This document shows, piece after piece, positions 47,265-55,327 of a DNA stretch of 64,000 nucleotides. This DNA is from JAJYIW01 sp963781665. Lineage in GTDB: Bacteria; Chloroflexota; Anaerolineae; Anaerolineales; Anaerolineaceae. The notes under the pieces are model-generated. The model made no database searches. It was not told the origin of the DNA and saw only the letters and a list, made by a program, of their open reading frames with translations. Position 1 is the stretch's first letter. Every line of letters starts with the position of its first letter. The position numbers and the translations under genes are program-made. The stretch covers positions 4,898,001-4,962,000 of the forward strand of contig CAWAGA010000002.1 of the NCBI GenBank assembly GCA_963781665.1, in the 5' to 3' direction.

Positions 47265-47618
47265 ATGAAGATCAAAGAGCTAATCTGCCTAATCAATGGG
47301 GTCGTATTAACACCGGATATCGACATGGAACGGGATGTCAAAGGCGGCTGCGGAGCAGACCTGATGAGTGACGTTCTCGCCTCGATCCAGCCTGATGCCG
47401 TGCTGCTGACTGGACTTTGCAACCCCCAGGTGGTGCGGACTGCCCAGGTGGCGGACGTGACCGCAGTGGTGATCGTGCGGGGAAAACGCATCCCCAACGA
47501 GACTATCGCCCTGGCGGTGAAAGAAAATATGCCCTTGATCTCCTCGCCTTTCGGAATGTTCGAACTGTGCGGACGTCTGTACCAAGCCGGCCTGGTCAGC
47601 CTCGAGAACTCCCGTTGA
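47265..47618 (+). CDS. DRTGG-domain protein (first copy)
   Basis: A 117-residue DRTGG-type domain protein. The layout (ICLINGVVLTPDID, GGCGADLMSDVLA, VTAVVIVRGKRIPNE, and a final FELCGRLYQAGL) matches the small DRTGG proteins that often accompany NuoE/NuoF-like and hydrogenase genes in anaerobes. The biochemical role is unknown; a nucleotide- or redox-sensing regulator is a common guess. The start is ATG 47265. It has three cysteines, more than the second copy at 48621. Confidence 0.75.
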   Translation: MKIKELICLINGVVLTPDIDMERDVKGGCGADLMSDVLASIQPDAVLLTGLCNPQVVRTAQVADVTAVVIVRGKRIPNETIALAVKENMPLISSPFGMFELCGRLYQAGLVSLENSR

Positions 47619-47653
47619 AAACGGGGAATGTGACTGCGGTTAAAGGATAGGAT

Positions 47654-48619
47654 ATGAGCCAATCTATCCCATTAAAAGGAACACCGATCACCGACCAGGT
47701 TGCCAGGAATATCACCCGCGTCGAAGAGCTGGCTTATGAGCTCAAAGTCGAAGAGGTGATGACCCGCAAGACCTACAACCTGGGTCCGGATATGACCATG
47801 CGCGACGTGCTGGTACTATTCCGGGAAGCGCGTATTTCCGGTGCGCCTGTAGTGGTCGATAACAACCTGGCAGGTGTAATCAGCATGGAAGACCTGATCC
47901 AGGCACTCCAGGTCGGCGATCTGGACGGGTTGGTCAGCGCCTACATGACCACCCAGCTTACTACCGTCCTGATTAGTGACCCGGTGATCGAAGCACTCAA
48001 GGTATTCGTCAAAACGAAATTCGGCCGCCTACCGGTGCTGGATGGGGATGGCAAACTGGCCGGCATCATCACCAAAGGAGACATCACCAACGGCCTGTTA
48101 GATGCGCTCCAACGCACTTATGAACAAGAAGAACTGATCCGCTACCGGGCCAGCCACCTTTTCGAGGACATCATTTCAGACCGCACCAGCCTGATTTTGC
48201 GTTACAAGATCAACCCACGTGATTTTGATCGCGGCGGCACTGCTTCAAGCAACATCAAACGCGCCCTGCTGCGGTTAGGAGCTGACGCCAAGATTGCCCG
48301 ACGCTGCGGGATTGCGGTTTACGAAGCAGAGACAAATCTGATCATCCATGCAACCCATGGCGGCACAATCAGGGTCGAAATCGAACCCCACCAGATCTCG
48401 ATGGAAGCCTACGATGATGGGCCCGGGATCAGCGATATCATTCAGGCCCTGAAACCCGGGTTTTCCACCGCCAGTGAAGAGGTGCGAGAAAAAGGCTTCG
48501 GCGCCGGTATGGGCCTGGCAAACATCCAACGCTGTGTTGATGACATGAAGATCGAATCCTCACCTTCGAAAGGTACCAATTTGAGAATGAGGATTGATTT
48601 ACATCACAAAGAGGCATAA
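47654..48619 (+). CDS. CBS-domain pair fused to a GHKL (anti-sigma-like) ATPase domain
   Basis: A 321-residue regulatory protein. Residues about 35-150 contain two CBS domains (VMTRKTYNLGPDMTMRDVL; LPVLDGDGKLAGIITKGDI) that bind adenosyl nucleotides. Residues about 175-320 are a GHKL ATPase: N-box ETNLIIHA, G1 box DDGPGI, G2 box GFGAGMGLANI. No phospho-acceptor His or receiver is present, so it resembles RsbW-type kinases more than sensor kinases. AAAGGATAGG precedes the ATG. It sits between the two DRTGG genes and may sense energy charge. Confidence 0.82.
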   Translation: MSQSIPLKGTPITDQVARNITRVEELAYELKVEEVMTRKTYNLGPDMTMRDVLVLFREARISGAPVVVDNNLAGVISMEDLIQALQVGDLDGLVSAYMTTQLTTVLISDPVIEALKVFVKTKFGRLPVLDGDGKLAGIITKGDITNGLLDALQRTYEQEELIRYRASHLFEDIISDRTSLILRYKINPRDFDRGGTASSNIKRALLRLGADAKIARRCGIAVYEAETNLIIHATHGGTIRVEIEPHQISMEAYDDGPGISDIIQALKPGFSTASEEVREKGFGAGMGLANIQRCVDDMKIESSPSKGTNLRMRIDLHHKEA

Positions 48620-48620
48620 T

Positions 48621-48965
48621 ATGGATCTGCAAGAGATTATCAACCGACTAGATTTGAAGGTACTGACTGCACCCAAGGAATTTTCGAAAATAAACCCTAG
48701 CAGCGGTTATGCATCCGATCTATTAAGCTGTGTGATGGCCGGTGCCCAACACCAGAGCGTGTGGGTGACGTTACAATCTCACGTTAACATCGTGGCGGTA
48801 GCGGCACTGCTTGAATTATCGGCTGTGGTCATCACTGAAAACGCCTTGCCCGACGAAGTAACCATCGCTAAGGCAAACAACGAAGATATCACGCTTTTAT
48901 CGACACCGAGGACTTCTTTTACCATTTCCGGGCAATTATGGGAAATGGGCTTGCGGGCGAATTGA
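48621..48965 (+). CDS. DRTGG-domain protein (second copy)
   Basis: A 114-residue paralogue of the protein at 47265, with the clearer family pattern SGYASDLLSCVMAGAQHQSVWVTLQSHVNIVAVA and a final GQLWEMGL. It starts one base after the CBS-ATPase stop, and its end overlaps the next gene by 28 bases in another frame. Role unknown. Confidence 0.8.
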   Translation: MDLQEIINRLDLKVLTAPKEFSKINPSSGYASDLLSCVMAGAQHQSVWVTLQSHVNIVAVAALLELSAVVITENALPDEVTIAKANNEDITLLSTPRTSFTISGQLWEMGLRAN

Positions 48966-49702
48966 AACCTTATCTGGCAGACCTGCACGTTCACACCGTG
49001 TTGTCTCCATGCGCCGAAGTTGAGATGATCCCCCCGTTGATCATCAGCGAAGCACTGAGCCGGCACATCGAACTGATCGCAATTACAGATCACAATGCCA
49101 GCGCTAACGTAGAAGCAGTCCAGCGAGCGGCGGAAGGATACCCCATCACCGTTCTGGCAGGGATGGAACTGCAAACCCGCGAAGAGGTACATGTGCTTTG
49201 TTTGTTCGATACAATCGCCCAGTTGGAAGCCTGGCAGGCAGACGTGACGGCTTCACTCCCACGACTGGAGAATAAGGCCGATTTCTTTGGCGAGCAGTTC
49301 ATTGTTGATAAAACCGGTGATTTCATCCGTCGTGAAACGCAGCTGCTGCTCACATCTTCGAATTTCAGCTTCGACCAGGCCTCCCTCAAAGTCCACGATT
49401 TGGGCGGGCTCTTCATCCCGGCTCACGTTGACCGCAAAGGTTTCGGATTGTTCGCCAATTTAGGCTTCATCCCAGCAGATGTGGAGATCGACGCGATCGA
49501 GGTTTCACGCCACATTCAGTGCGAGCATGCCGCGGAAACATTTCCACAGATCAAGCGGTTCACACTGGTCCAGGATGGCGACGCCCATCGATTGGACGAA
49601 CTCTTGGGTGTCAACGAGTTCTGGTTGGAGGCTCCAACCCTGGGTGAGATACGCTTAGCGCTGCATCAAAATGCTGGCAGAAAGCTCAAAATTGTTTTAT
49701 AG
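48938..49702 (+). CDS. PHP-domain phosphoesterase-like protein
   Basis: A 254-residue PHP-domain protein. Metal-binding motifs are DLHVHTVLSPC, ITDHN, the Glu of AGMELQTREEVHVL, IPAHVDR and the final DGDAHRLDE. Members are phosphoesterases; PHP proteins recur beside hydrogenase and NuoE/F-like genes in anaerobes, but their role there is not established. Translation is probably coupled to the overlapping DRTGG gene. Confidence 0.83.
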   Translation: MGNGLAGELKPYLADLHVHTVLSPCAEVEMIPPLIISEALSRHIELIAITDHNASANVEAVQRAAEGYPITVLAGMELQTREEVHVLCLFDTIAQLEAWQADVTASLPRLENKADFFGEQFIVDKTGDFIRRETQLLLTSSNFSFDQASLKVHDLGGLFIPAHVDRKGFGLFANLGFIPADVEIDAIEVSRHIQCEHAAETFPQIKRFTLVQDGDAHRLDELLGVNEFWLEAPTLGEIRLALHQNAGRKLKIVL

Positions 49703-49776
49703 CCGAATTGACAACCTGCGTGTAATTTGGTGACATTTGGTATTTGACCATTTTTAGGACTGGCGAGTACACTCAG

Positions 49777-49794
49777 TTGTGGTATTAATCACAA
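49777..49794. promoter_or_regulatory. Inverted repeat resembling a Rex or CRP/FNR-type operator
   Basis: TTGTGGTATTAATCACAA is an 18-bp imperfect palindrome with TTGTG/CACAA arms eight bases apart. That is the size and arm sequence of sites bound by the NADH-sensing repressor Rex, and its inner part also fits the CRP-type pattern TGTGA-N6-TCACA in nine of ten positions. It lies about 55 bases before the hndA start in a 146-base gap. No regulator gene of either type is nearby. Confidence 0.5.
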
Positions 49795-49848
49795 TTAGGG
49801 TAATCAGATCCACATTATCACAACATATTTAAACCATTGGAGCAGTTA

Positions 49849-50361
49849 ATGCTTGAGGCAACCAAAACAATAACGGTGACCGATCCGTTGTCTATCCCTG
49901 AAAAGAAAGCTATCATCGATCGCATCCTGAAGGATAATGAAAATACTCCAGGAGCGACGATGGTCGTATTGAATGAGGTCCAGAGCCAGATCGGGTTCAT
50001 TTCATTACCGATGCAAGCATACATCGCCAAAACTCTGGGAGTCCCCGCAAGCACCGTCCACGGGGTCGTCTCATTCTATTCATTTTTCACCACAGCTCCC
50101 CGCGGTCGCCACACGATCAAATTCTGCCTGGGCACCGCTTGCTACGTGGGCGGCTCTCCCCAATTGATCGAGAAAGCCAAGCAGGTATTGGGGATCGAAC
50201 CAGGCCAGACCACTCCTGATGGTGCCATCACTCTCGAGATCTGCCGCTGCGTAGGCGCTTGCAGTCAAGCATCAGTGGTCGTGGTTGACGAACAACTCCA
50301 CGGCCGAGCTCGTCCCAATAAATTCCCCCAACTGGTGCGAGGGATGCAAGAACCCGAGTGA
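49849..50361 (+). CDS. hndA: NuoE-like [2Fe-2S] subunit, HndA/HydC type (first module)
   Basis: A 170-residue thioredoxin-fold [2Fe-2S] protein. Ligands are CLGTAC and, about 35 residues later, CVGAC. The N-terminal helical domain (IDRILKDNENTPGATMVVLNEVQSQIGFI) is typical of HndA. It would form the first flavin module with the proteins at 50958 and 51323. The ATG at 49849 has GGAG seven bases upstream; a TTG at 49837 is less likely. Confidence 0.88.
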   Translation: MLEATKTITVTDPLSIPEKKAIIDRILKDNENTPGATMVVLNEVQSQIGFISLPMQAYIAKTLGVPASTVHGVVSFYSFFTTAPRGRHTIKFCLGTACYVGGSPQLIEKAKQVLGIEPGQTTPDGAITLEICRCVGACSQASVVVVDEQLHGRARPNKFPQLVRGMQEPE

Positions 50362-50388
50362 TGGCAGTGAAGCTAACTGAGAGAAACG

Positions 50389-50943
50389 TTGAGAGAACTG
50401 GCTTTGCACTTACTTGATATTGCCGAAAACAGCGTCGCAGCCGGCGCCAGAAATATAGAGATCGTCGCCCTGGCAGACACTCATAAAGACCGTCTGTACC
50501 TATCGGTAGCCGACGATGGCTTCGGGATGACCGCCGAGATGGCGGCCAAGGTGACCGATCCCTTCGTCACCTCGCGGACAACTCGTAAGGTTGGCCTGGG
50601 GATCCCTCTCCTCAAGGCTGCAGCTGAGGCCTGCGACGGTTGGCTGATCATCCAATCAGCACCTGGTAAAGGCACCCAGATAAAGGTCGAATTCTGCAAC
50701 AGCCACATCGACCGGATGCCATTGGGAGATTTGCCTTCAACCTGGCTGGCGCTGTTGGTATCCTACCCCGCCATCCACTGGATGTTCAAATATGGGATCG
50801 ACAACGACTGCTACGATTTTGACGACCAGGCCATCAAGGATACGTTAGGCGATATTTCGTTGACCGAACCAGATATTTTAGCCTTTCTGCGGAACACTCT
50901 ACAGGAAGGATTTCATGAAATCAATGCAATTCACAACAACTGA
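50389..50943 (+). CDS. GHKL ATPase-domain protein (anti-sigma-like)
   Basis: A 184-residue protein whose first 110 residues are a GHKL ATPase domain: N-box LLDIAENSVAAGA, G1 box VADDGFGM, G2 box GLGIPLLKAA. The last 70 residues are an unknown domain with no membrane helix. It has no dimerisation/phospho-acceptor domain. The start is TTG at 50389. A matching gene sits between NuoE- and HndB-like genes in many [FeFe]-hydrogenase operons, which is family knowledge; its target is unknown. Confidence 0.82.
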   Translation: MRELALHLLDIAENSVAAGARNIEIVALADTHKDRLYLSVADDGFGMTAEMAAKVTDPFVTSRTTRKVGLGIPLLKAAAEACDGWLIIQSAPGKGTQIKVEFCNSHIDRMPLGDLPSTWLALLVSYPAIHWMFKYGIDNDCYDFDDQAIKDTLGDISLTEPDILAFLRNTLQEGFHEINAIHNN

Positions 50944-50957
50944 CAGGAGAAAAAGAA

Positions 50958-51326
50958 ATGCCTACCGTCAAGTCTCTTGAAGATCTGAAGAAATTACGAG
51001 AAGAAGCTCTCGAGAAACGCCGTTTGAAAACTTCCGAGGGAAACGTTCAGGTTATCGTTGCGATGGGTACCTGCGGGATTGCAGCCGGGGCCCGCGAGAC
51101 GATGAAAGCAATTTTGGATACGATTGAGAAAGAGAATCTATCCGGGATCGTCGTCAGCCAAACCGGTTGCATGGGTCTATGCGAAATGGAGCCCATTGTG
51201 CAGGTCGTCTCCGGGGACAAACCTAAGGTGACCTACGGTAAAGTTAATCCGGACGGCGCCAGGCGGATTATGCAGCAGCATGTTGTCGACGGACAACCCG
51301 TCCAGGAGATGATTATTCAACAATGA
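50958..51326 (+). CDS. hndB: HndB-like small [2Fe-2S] thioredoxin-fold protein
   Basis: A 122-residue protein. After a Lys/Glu-rich helical start come MGTCGIAAGARE and TGCMGLCEMEP, the pattern of HndB/HydD proteins found with the NuoF-like subunits of NAD(P)-linked hydrogenases. AGGAGAAAAAG precedes the ATG. It overlaps the next gene by four bases, consistent with a joint complex. Confidence 0.85.
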   Translation: MPTVKSLEDLKKLREEALEKRRLKTSEGNVQVIVAMGTCGIAAGARETMKAILDTIEKENLSGIVVSQTGCMGLCEMEPIVQVVSGDKPKVTYGKVNPDGARRIMQQHVVDGQPVQEMIIQQ

Positions 51327-53104
51327 AGTATTACCGCTCACACGTTTTAGTCTGTGTCGACCCCGAATGTCTGAAAAGAGGCGCCCACCAGGTGCTGGAT
51401 GCGTTTCAGGATGAGCTGGTGGCACAAGGCCTGATCGACGAAGTCCAGGTATTGGAGACTTCGCGGATTGGCGGGTGTTCTAACGGCCCAGAGCTGGTCG
51501 TCTACCCGGAAGGCGTCCATTATTCAGGATTAACCGTCGACGATGTCCCTTACCTGGTTTCCGAGCAGTTCTTGAAAGGCCGCACCGTTTCAAAATTCAT
51601 CGCTGCCGAGGAAGCTGAACAAGATGAAGAATTAGGCGCTCCCAAGGCCAAGGAAGTCAGGGTTGTGCTGAGAAACTGCGGCCTGATCGACCCGGAAAAC
51701 ATCGAAGACTATATCGCCATGGATGGCTATCAGGCGTTAGGTAAGGTTCTGACCGAATTGACCCCCGATCAGGTAATCGAGACCGTCCTGGCATCCGGAC
51801 TACGCGGCCGGGGCGGAGCCGGTTTTCCTGCTGCCAGAAAATGGCAGTTCTGCCGCGACAGCCAATCGTGGCCGAAATATATGATTTGCAATGCAGATGA
51901 AGGCGACCCTGGTGCGTTCATGAACCGGCGTGTGCTCGAAGGCGACCCGCATTCGGTGATCGAAGGGATGATCATCGCCGCGTATGCTACCGGCTCGAAC
52001 CAGGGCTTTATCTACTGCCGGGCAGAATACCCCATCGCCGTACGAACCCTGAGGATCGCGATCCAGCAAGCCCAGAATTTAGGCTTACTCGGTAAAAATA
52101 TCCTGGGAAGCGGGTTTGATTTCAACCTCGAAGTACGCATGGGCGCAGGGGCATTCGTCTGCGGCGAAGAGACCGCCTTGATGAACTCGATCGAAGGGAA
52201 ACGCGGCGAACCGCGTCCAAGGCCACCCTTCCCGGCAGTTCACGGTCTCTGGGGCCAACCCAGCAATGTCAACAACGTCGAAACATACGCCAACGTTCCC
52301 CAGATCATTATCCGAGGACCGGAATGGTTTGCCGGGATGGGAACAGCAAAAAGCAAAGGCACCAAAACCTTTGCACTGGCTGGAGATGTCAAGAATACCG
52401 GTTTGATCGAAGTCCCCCTGGGGATCACCTTGAGAGAGGTTATCTTCGATATTGGCGGAGGGATCAAGAACAACAAGGGCTTCAAAGCCGTGCAGATCGG
52501 CGGTCCAATGGGTGGATGTCTTCCTGCCAAATACCTGGATTCGCCTGTCGACTACGAATCGCTGGCTGGAGCTGGCGCAATGATGGGCTCGGGCGGCATG
52601 GTTGTCATGGACGACGAAACCTGCATGGTCGATATTGCCCGATTCTTCATGGATTTCGTCCAGGACGAAAGCTGTGGCAAATGCACGCCCTGCCGGGTCG
52701 GTACTCGTCGCATGCTAAATATATTGGAAGACATCTGCGCCGGAAAAGGCAAATCCGGCGATATTGAAACACTTGAAATGATGTGCAAAGAGATCCGGAT
52801 CACCAGCCTGTGCGGCCTGGGACAGGGCGCTCCTAACCCGGTCGAGAGCACGCTGAAGCACTTCAGGGATGAGTACGAAGCTCACATTTACGAGAAGCGC
52901 TGCCCGGCCAAAGTCTGCCGGGCCCTGATCAACTACAGCATAGACCCTGAAACCTGCACCGGCTGTATGGTGTGCGCCCGCAACTGCCCAACCGGCGCCA
53001 TCAGCGGCGAAAGACGCAAACCGCACGTAATCGATCCAGATGTCTGCATTCGCTGCGGCATTTGTATGCAGGTGTGTAATTTCAACGCAGTTAACGTCAA
53101 TTGA
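51323..53104 (+). CDS. hndC: NuoF-like flavoprotein, HndC/HydB type (first module)
   Basis: A 593-residue NADH-binding flavoprotein with three parts. The N-terminal thioredoxin-like domain keeps three of the four usual cluster cysteines (VCVDPEC, then RIGGC; the third position is Arg). The core has GRGGAGFPAARKW, CGEETALMNSIEGKR and the ligands ESCGKCTPC with a later Cys in SLCGLG. The C-terminus is a two-[4Fe-4S] ferredoxin domain (CTGCMVCARNC, CIRCGICMQVC). This is the domain plan of HydB in bifurcating hydrogenases, yet no HydA/HndD follows. FMN and NADH sites look complete. Confidence 0.9.
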   Translation: MKYYRSHVLVCVDPECLKRGAHQVLDAFQDELVAQGLIDEVQVLETSRIGGCSNGPELVVYPEGVHYSGLTVDDVPYLVSEQFLKGRTVSKFIAAEEAEQDEELGAPKAKEVRVVLRNCGLIDPENIEDYIAMDGYQALGKVLTELTPDQVIETVLASGLRGRGGAGFPAARKWQFCRDSQSWPKYMICNADEGDPGAFMNRRVLEGDPHSVIEGMIIAAYATGSNQGFIYCRAEYPIAVRTLRIAIQQAQNLGLLGKNILGSGFDFNLEVRMGAGAFVCGEETALMNSIEGKRGEPRPRPPFPAVHGLWGQPSNVNNVETYANVPQIIIRGPEWFAGMGTAKSKGTKTFALAGDVKNTGLIEVPLGITLREVIFDIGGGIKNNKGFKAVQIGGPMGGCLPAKYLDSPVDYESLAGAGAMMGSGGMVVMDDETCMVDIARFFMDFVQDESCGKCTPCRVGTRRMLNILEDICAGKGKSGDIETLEMMCKEIRITSLCGLGQGAPNPVESTLKHFRDEYEAHIYEKRCPAKVCRALINYSIDPETCTGCMVCARNCPTGAISGERRKPHVIDPDVCIRCGICMQVCNFNAVNVN

Positions 53105-53110
53105 TCCTCC

Positions 53111-53136
53111 GCCTTCACCTGAATTCAGGTGAAGGC
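53111..53136. promoter_or_regulatory. Perfect 26-bp palindrome between the two flavin modules
   Basis: GCCTTCACCT, a central GAATTC and the complementary arm form an unbroken palindrome just after the hndC stop and just before the hoxE ribosome site. As RNA it would form a ten-bp hairpin with a six-base loop. It could set the ratio of the two modules, protect RNA ends or bind a dimeric regulator. No T run follows, so full termination is unlikely. Confidence 0.7.
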
Positions 53137-53147
53137 AGGAGAAACGA

Positions 53148-53639
53148 ATGAGGAGGCAAACCATAAATATGGAAACCAGCACGCAAACCGACCCCGTTTT
53201 GGTTGCACGCAGCGCAGTTGTTCAGCATGGCAATTCGCAGGCTGAATTGATCCCCATCCTGAACCAAATTAACCAAGAAATCGGTTACCTGCCAGATGCG
53301 GCCCTCACAGAAGTGGGCCGGATGATGCAAATCCCACAAAGCAAGCTTTATTCAGTAGCCAGTTTTTATCACATGCTATCGATGACCCCGCGCGGCACTC
53401 ACATCGTGCAGTTCTGCGAAAGTGCCCCATGCCACGTGGTAGGCGGGCGTGAAGTCTGGAATGCTTTGAAATCTAAAATGGGTTTGGCGGCGGGCGAGAC
53501 CAGTAAAGACGGCAAGTGGACCCTGGTTACGACAAGCTGCCTCGGCCTGTGTGCCGTTGGCCCTGTTATTGTTGTTGACGACGACGTTTACGGCAATGTG
53601 ACGCCCGAGCAGATCGCCGGCATTCTAGCCAAGTATTAA
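53148..53639 (+). CDS. hoxE: NuoE-like [2Fe-2S] subunit (HoxE type, second module)
   Basis: A 163-residue thioredoxin-fold [2Fe-2S] protein with CESAPC and CLGLC ligands. It is a paralogue of the protein at 49849, with a different N-terminus. The ATG at 53148 has AGGAG six bases upstream; another AGGAGG just inside the frame could serve an ATG at 53169. It pairs with the NuoF-like gene that follows at eleven bases. Confidence 0.87.
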   Translation: MRRQTINMETSTQTDPVLVARSAVVQHGNSQAELIPILNQINQEIGYLPDAALTEVGRMMQIPQSKLYSVASFYHMLSMTPRGTHIVQFCESAPCHVVGGREVWNALKSKMGLAAGETSKDGKWTLVTTSCLGLCAVGPVIVVDDDVYGNVTPEQIAGILAKY

Positions 53640-53650
53640 TGGAGGATGAT

Positions 53651-55285
53651 ATGAAAGCAGTCCGCTCGATGGTCCTCGTCTCAAGTGATGTTCACAGTAT
53701 GGAACAAGGCGCCCAGGCCGTATTTCAGCGTCTTCAAAAGGAGATCAGTCGATTTGGCCTGGATGATGAAATTTCTTTAACGATGGTCGGCGATGTAGGT
53801 CGTCACGATGTAGCCCCGCTGGTGATCGTCTACCCTGAAGCGGTGGTGTACGGACCGGTCAAAGCCGAAGATGTACCTTACCTGGTCGAGGAGCACCTGT
53901 ATAAAGGCAGGGTTGCAGCCGGTCTCCAGGCACCATCGCATGAATTAACCGGAAGGATCGCCTGGATTTCGGCCCGGAAAGGGACTCTGCCAGCTGAACA
54001 GCGGATCGTGCTCGAAAGGGCCGGTATTATCGATCCGGAGGATATCGAAGATTACATCCTCCACGACGGCTACACGGCCCTCGGCAAGATGTTGACCGAA
54101 ATGACCCCGCCGGGGGTGATTGAAGTCATCGAAAAATCGGGACTGCGAGGACGCGGCGGAGCTGGGTTCCCGACCGGAGCCAAATGGCGTTTTGTTGCCA
54201 AGACCCCTAGCGATAAAAAATTCGTGATTTGCAATGCTGACGAGAGCGAGCCTGGTACCTTCAAAGACCGCTTGATCCTCGAAGGTGATCCCCATAGCAT
54301 CATCGAGGCTATGGCGATTGCAGCTTATTCCGTTGGTGCAGACGAAGGATACATCTACGTCCGAGGTGAATACGTCCTGGCACAAACCCGTCTTGAAAAA
54401 GCCATCGGTCAAGCCCGAGAAATGGGTTTCCTGGGAAAAAATATTTTCGGCACAAACTTCTCCTTCGACTTGCACGTTCATTCAGGCGCAGGCGCATATA
54501 TATGCGGCGAAGAGACGGCGTTGATCGAGTCGATCGAGGGAAAACGAGGTGAACCACGAGCCCGCCCGCCCTATCCGACCACCCACGGTCTGTGGGGAAA
54601 GCCCACGGTCGTAAACAACGTCGAAACCCTGGCAAATATTCCGGCGATCATGCGAAATGGAGCAGTCTGGTATCATCATTTCGGAACGCCGAATAGTCCC
54701 GGAACCAAGGTTTACACGATCCTGGGCCACGTGAACGTGACCGGTTTGATCGAAGTACCCATGGGGATTACTCTGCGCGAGGTCATCGCGATTTACGCTA
54801 AAGGAATGAAAAAAGGCGCTTCGTTTAAACTCGCCCAAACCGGTGGTTCGAGCGGATCCATCATTCCTGCCAGCCTGCAGGATACACCTATGGACTTCGA
54901 CTCGTTCAGCAAAGCCGGCGTGGCATTGGGCTCAGGAGCTTTATTAATTTGCGACGATGATACCTGCGTTGTGGACCTGGCGAAGGTTTTGATCAATTTC
55001 TTCCGCAACGAAAGCTGTGGAAAATGCAATCCCTGCCGGATCGGGACGCAGCGAGCTTACGAGATCATCGATCGGATTTCCCAGGGTATTGGCATGATGA
55101 AGGATTTGGACGACCTGTCGATGTTGAGCGAAAACCTCTACCAGCTCTCAAACTGCGGTTTGGGACAAACAGCAGGTACGCCAATCCGCGATATTCTCAA
55201 GCATTTCCGGGCTGAAGTCGAGGCCCATATCAACTTAAAAGTCTGCCCGACGGGTATTTGCCCGATGAGCGGTAAAACAAACTAG
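53651..55285 (+). CDS. hoxF: NuoF-like flavoprotein (HoxF type, second module)
   Basis: A 544-residue NADH/FMN protein. The core motifs are GRGGAGFPTGAKW, CGEETALIESIEGKR and ESCGKCNPC with a later Cys in SNCGLGQ. The N-terminal thioredoxin-like domain keeps its fold (YPEAVVYGPVKAEDVPYLVEEH) but has lost all four cluster cysteines, and there is no C-terminal ferredoxin domain. It is therefore simpler than the paralogue at 51323. The start at 53651 has GGAGG directly upstream. By position it serves the NiFe hydrogenase. Confidence 0.89.
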   Translation: MKAVRSMVLVSSDVHSMEQGAQAVFQRLQKEISRFGLDDEISLTMVGDVGRHDVAPLVIVYPEAVVYGPVKAEDVPYLVEEHLYKGRVAAGLQAPSHELTGRIAWISARKGTLPAEQRIVLERAGIIDPEDIEDYILHDGYTALGKMLTEMTPPGVIEVIEKSGLRGRGGAGFPTGAKWRFVAKTPSDKKFVICNADESEPGTFKDRLILEGDPHSIIEAMAIAAYSVGADEGYIYVRGEYVLAQTRLEKAIGQAREMGFLGKNIFGTNFSFDLHVHSGAGAYICGEETALIESIEGKRGEPRARPPYPTTHGLWGKPTVVNNVETLANIPAIMRNGAVWYHHFGTPNSPGTKVYTILGHVNVTGLIEVPMGITLREVIAIYAKGMKKGASFKLAQTGGSSGSIIPASLQDTPMDFDSFSKAGVALGSGALLICDDDTCVVDLAKVLINFFRNESCGKCNPCRIGTQRAYEIIDRISQGIGMMKDLDDLSMLSENLYQLSNCGLGQTAGTPIRDILKHFRAEVEAHINLKVCPTGICPMSGKTN

Positions 55286-55327
55286 AGCACCAAAACGATA
55301 AACAACTTGAAAGAGAGAGGGTCGATA

